From: JBLHLB01 sp047618505
Lineage (GTDB): Bacteria > Planctomycetota > UBA1135 > GCA-002686595
Direction: 5' to 3'
DNA length: 9,601 bases
Assembly: GCA_047618505.1 (NCBI GenBank)
Contig: JBLHLB010000141.1
Span: 1-9,601, forward strand
The position numbers and the translations under genes are program-made. The notes beneath the pieces were generated by a model. That model did not search any database. It was not told where the DNA came from and was given only the letters and a program-made list of their open reading frames with translations. Shown piece by piece: positions 7,111 through 9,601 of the stretch (its first letter is position 1; every line of letters starts with the position of its first letter).

Positions 7111-8196
7111 TTATTCTCCGAAGATGTTGGATAGCACCTTGGCGAAGATGGTGGCTTGGCGGGTGAAGCCGAGGTCGTTCGGGTGGGAACCGTCGACGAG
7201 GCCTTCGCCGTCGGTGCCGACTAGGTTGTCGCCGGGAAGGTAATGGAGGCCTGAGACACCGTCGGCGCTCAAGGCGTCGAAGGCGGCCTTGAGGGCAACC
7301 CGGCTGCCTTCGTTGCGCAGGCGTAACCCCGCCTCAAGGAAGGCGGTTCCGTAGCTGCGGTCTTCCACCATCAGAATAGGCGTGCTGGGTCGAGCCTTAC
7401 GCAGGCTCTTGGTGAAGGGCACCGCGCGTTCGGTCACTTGCCCAGCTCGCATGTTGGGGAGGCAGTCGAGGATGTAGACCGCTGCGTCAATTTCCGCCAG
7501 GAGATCTCCCATGGGGAGGTCGAGGGTGCCGTTGCCGGAGAAGCCTAGGTTGATCACTTCGCGATCGAGGCGGCGACCGAGAATGGCCAGGTGCGTCATG
7601 CCAGGACGTGAAGCGCAGGCTCCCTGTGTGATGGATGTGCCGTAGACGACAATCGGCTTGCTGTGGGCCTCGGGGCGTGCTGCGCCAGGCTTAATCTCGC
7701 TGCCCGAGGGGATGCCGACTTCGAGGGAACTTGTGCCGTTGTAGAGGGGCAGGTAAAGCATGTACTCGCGCCACTCCTCGGTGAGGCCCTTTGCCAGGCG
7801 AGCGGTGTTGTTGTCTTGAGCCGTGGGCTTGCCAAGGCCAAGCCAACGCCATTGATTGTCGTGGCGCACATAGAGGTCGAGACCGCTGACGCCCGTGGCC
7901 GACATGTGGGGCATGGCCAGGTCGCTCTGGGTAAGGGACCAGCGCGCGTGGATCTCGGGAGCATTGGTCGCGAAGCGCAGGGCGACCCCGGCGGAGTGAC
8001 GGCTGAGGTTCCAGACGGGTGGGCGAACGAGCGTCTCTGCCTTGGCGGGGAGGCGATCGAAGGGGGCCTTGGTGTCAGTCCAGGCCTGTCCCTCGAGAGT
8101 TAGGCTGGCGGCGTCGTGCCAGGTCGGGCCCGCATCTTGGGCCCTTGGTGTCGGGGAGGGGAGGAGGCTTAGGAGGAGCAAAGGGATGAGGTGCAT
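7111..8196 (-). CDS. secreted SGNH/GDSL hydrolase with N-terminal GxDLY domain
   Basis: A 361-residue protein from ATG 8196. The first residues (MHLIPLLLLSLLPSPTPRAQ) form a signal peptide, probably cut near AQD. An in-frame TTG at 8232 would add twelve residues including K and R; neither start has a clear ribosome site. Residues about 25-178 match the GxDLY domain (MPHMSATGVSGLDLYVR, with GLDLY at 105-109). The rest matches the Lipase_GDSL_3 family: block I YGTSITQG (S188 nucleophile), block II NLGFSGNG, block III DCLPN (N248) and block V DGSHPN (D335, H338). All four SGNH blocks are present, so it should be an active esterase or acetyl-esterase acting outside the cytoplasmic membrane. The exact substrate is unknown, but carbohydrate esters are common for this architecture. 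It sits upstream of the sulfatase-family gene on the same strand and probably shares a transcript with it. Confidence 0.87.
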   Translation of the reverse strand: MHLIPLLLLSLLPSPTPRAQDAGPTWHDAASLTLEGQAWTDTKAPFDRLPAKAETLVRPPVWNLSRHSAGVALRFATNAPEIHARWSLTQSDLAMPHMSATGVSGLDLYVRHDNQWRWLGLGKPTAQDNNTARLAKGLTEEWREYMLYLPLYNGTSSLEVGIPSGSEIKPGAARPEAHSKPIVVYGTSITQGACASRPGMTHLAILGRRLDREVINLGFSGNGTLDLPMGDLLAEIDAAVYILDCLPNMRAGQVTERAVPFTKSLRKARPSTPILMVEDRSYGTAFLEAGLRLRNEGSRVALKAAFDALSADGVSGLHYLPGDNLVGTDGEGLVDGSHPNDLGFTRQATIFAKVLSNIFGE

Positions 8197-8289
8197 GGCG
8201 CGGGAGGCTGGGGGTTGGATCCAGGCCTTCAAGTTGTACTGGGCAGTGGCGGGGAACCGGGTCTCGTAGCGTCACTGTATGCTCCTTTG
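8197..8289. promoter_or_regulatory. divergent promoter region between the GDSL hydrolase and the esterase
   Basis: The 93 bp between two divergent starts (57 bp if the GDSL gene uses its TTG) must carry both promoters unless the GDSL gene is read from elsewhere. On the + strand it holds GGGAACC at 8252-8258 and TATGCT at 8278-8283, the latter only seven bases from the esterase ATG. Neither pair gives a well-spaced promoter by eye, so no exact -35/-10 call is made. Confidence 0.4.
8253..8265. repeat. degenerate copy of the intergenic palindrome core
   Basis: GGAACCGGGTCTC matches the core GGAACCAGGTTCC of the 7088-7100 palindrome at 10 of 13 positions. One arm is intact and the other is damaged. 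It lies 24 bases before the esterase ATG. This could be a weaker operator for the same regulator; the intact GGAACC alone also equals a common ECF -35 element. GGAACC also occurs within coding sequence here, so chance remains possible. Confidence 0.25.
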
Positions 8290-9601
8290 ATGTTCATCAA
8301 ACCTGTGCTCGCGGGGTGTTTGATCTTGTCGCCGGTCCAGGCGCAGGACGTGGCTGTTGATCTCGACCTCGGGGACTTGTTGGCCCAGGCAGTAGACCTG
8401 TCGACATCGGAGGAGCGACGGAATGCGGCGCGGGAGTTGGCGCAGATGGAGGATGTCTCGGTGGATCAATGGCTGCAGGCCGCGGCCTCTCTTCTACCGC
8501 TCGAAGGTGGCGCAGCAAACCCCGGGGACATCACGCTCAGCGTCGACCTCGATGTCCTAGGATCCTCTGAGTCCACCCAGCTCGCGATTGTCGTTCCCGA
8601 GTCCTACGACCCTGCGGCACCCGCTCCCCTTCTGGTGGCATTGCACGGTTCTGGCGGTGATGGTGCGTCGATGCTCTGGGCCTGGCGTGACGTTGCGGCG
8701 GAGCTTGGTGCCATCCTCTTGGCGCCAACAGAAGCGGGGCCCAACGACGGTTTTCTCGGCACGTCGCGGGAACGGGCTTCTGTCCTGGCCGCCATTCGCT
8801 GGTCGCGTCGCCGTTACAACATCGATGAGAACCGAATTTGGCTCACGGGCTACAGTCGCGGTGGCCATCTCTGCTGGGACCTGGCCCTGCGCTACCCTGA
8901 TCTCTTCGCCGCCGCTGCCCCCTGCGCCGGTGGTCCTCGTTTCGCCCTGGAACGTGGCACCAACAACATCCGCTTCTTTGAGAACCTGCGCGGTCTGCCC
9001 CTGCGGGCGATGCTCGGGGCCTTGGATTCGCCGGGCATGATTTGGAATGCACAGGAGCTCATTCGCCGTACCAGGAAGGCGAAGGTCGAGAGCGCTGAGC
9101 TTCTGCTGATCGAGAACCTTGGTCATGAGCTCGAGCCCCAACGCCTTGATGACTGGGCCAGTTGGTTTCGCTCGTCCGTTCGTGATCCGCTCCCATCCAC
9201 CGTCGTGCGCAGCAGTGTGCGCGGGGACGAAGTGCGGCGCATGTGGCTTGAGGTGGGCGATTTCTCATCCTCTGTTGAAGAGGTTTTTCAGCCGACCTTG
9301 CGTGTCAAACGCGGTGAATCTCCTGATCAGGAGGCACTGCGCACCAGCCTGATCAGCCAAGCCATCAAACGCACCGCCCGGGTGGAAGCGAAGCTGCTCG
9401 AGCCCGGTCGCCTGCGCTTTGATTCCGTCGGTGCCCGTAGTGTCCGACTCCTGATCCCACGGCAGTGGATCCCCGCAAAGGGCAAGCTGAAGGTTCGCGA
9501 TGGCAACCGCCAGAAGACTTTCGAGGTGGAGGAGAGTGCCCAGGTCCTACTCGAGGAATTCGTCGAGCGCTTCGACCGCACTTTCCTGCCGGTGGCCGAG
9601 T
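8290..9601 (+). CDS. secreted alpha/beta-hydrolase esterase (PHB-depolymerase/CE1-like), 3' end outside the window
   Basis: The frame is open from ATG 8290 to the right edge (437 codons, no stop). The start gives a short signal peptide, MFIKPVLAGCLILSPVQAQD, probably cut after VQA. A helical stretch (about 20-75) follows. The alpha/beta-hydrolase domain (about 90-300) shows the oxyanion-loop motif LLVALHGSGGDG (H119-G120), the nucleophile elbow LTGYSRGGH (S189), a likely acid at D246 (GALDSP) and a likely catalytic His at H279 (NLGHELEP). The order and the GYSRGG elbow fit secreted esterases of the LpqC/PHB-depolymerase and feruloyl/acetyl-esterase type. From about 305 there is an extra, beta-rich C-terminal region (VRRMWLEV, then RLRFDSVGARSVRLLIP) of the kind often attached to planctomycete esterases; its role is unknown. 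It is divergent from the GDSL hydrolase. No clear ribosome site is seen before the ATG. Confidence 0.83.
   Translation, partial: MFIKPVLAGCLILSPVQAQDVAVDLDLGDLLAQAVDLSTSEERRNAARELAQMEDVSVDQWLQAAASLLPLEGGAANPGDITLSVDLDVLGSSESTQLAIVVPESYDPAAPAPLLVALHGSGGDGASMLWAWRDVAAELGAILLAPTEAGPNDGFLGTSRERASVLAAIRWSRRRYNIDENRIWLTGYSRGGHLCWDLALRYPDLFAAAAPCAGGPRFALERGTNNIRFFENLRGLPLRAMLGALDSPGMIWNAQELIRRTRKAKVESAELLLIENLGHELEPQRLDDWASWFRSSVRDPLPSTVVRSSVRGDEVRRMWLEVGDFSSSVEEVFQPTLRVKRGESPDQEALRTSLISQAIKRTARVEAKLLEPGRLRFDSVGARSVRLLIPRQWIPAKGKLKVRDGNRQKTFEVEESAQVLLEEFVERFDRTFLPVAE

Noticed and set aside
8290..8319. Lipobox VLAGC (C10) in the esterase signal peptide
   Set aside because: The hydrophobic stretch before the Cys is too short and hydrophobic residues continue after it up to VQAQD, which fits a normal signal peptidase I site.
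1..9601. CRISPR array or effector next to the TPR-CHAT gene
   Set aside because: No regularly spaced direct repeats and no Cas-like protein were seen anywhere in the window; the resemblance to type III-E is limited to the CHAT/sigma logic.

Overview
The window is GC-rich (roughly 60-65 % by eye) and densely coding, with little intergenic space. It reads as a chromosomal segment of a free-living bacterium with a large secreted-hydrolase and signalling repertoire. A long TPR-CHAT protein, an ECF sigma factor with a membrane anti-sigma-like partner, a sulfatase-family lipoprotein, a GxDLY/GDSL hydrolase and a secreted esterase together resemble Planctomycetota or a related lineage. That placement is inferred from gene content only; no rRNA or other marker gene is present.

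Left part (1-4634, + strand): a TPR-CHAT protein whose 5' end lies outside the window, then after a 99-bp gap an ECF-type sigma factor, then a single-pass membrane protein that overlaps the sigma gene by the four bases GTGA. The last two look like a translationally coupled sigma/anti-sigma pair. The CHAT protein keeps the His and Cys expected of a caspase-like protease. The attractive reading is a signalling cassette in which the CHAT protease, the membrane protein and the sigma factor act in one pathway, by analogy with the TPR-CHAT/Csx30/sigma arrangement of type III-E CRISPR systems. No CRISPR component is seen here, and the link is inference.

Middle (4635-4898): a 264-bp space between convergent genes. 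On the minus strand it holds about 70 codons that look like the detached C-terminal tail of a secreted protein, probably a gene remnant.

Right part (4899-9601): a minus-strand pair, a secreted SGNH/GDSL hydrolase (upstream) followed after 57 bp by a sulfatase-superfamily lipoprotein with Thr in the nucleophile position, and a divergently transcribed secreted alpha/beta-hydrolase esterase that runs off the right edge. A perfect 15-bp palindrome lies between the first two, and a 10/13 match to its core lies in the divergent promoter region, so the three exported hydrolases may share a regulator. Their joint substrate cannot be told from the sequence; sulfated or acylated polysaccharide is one possibility.
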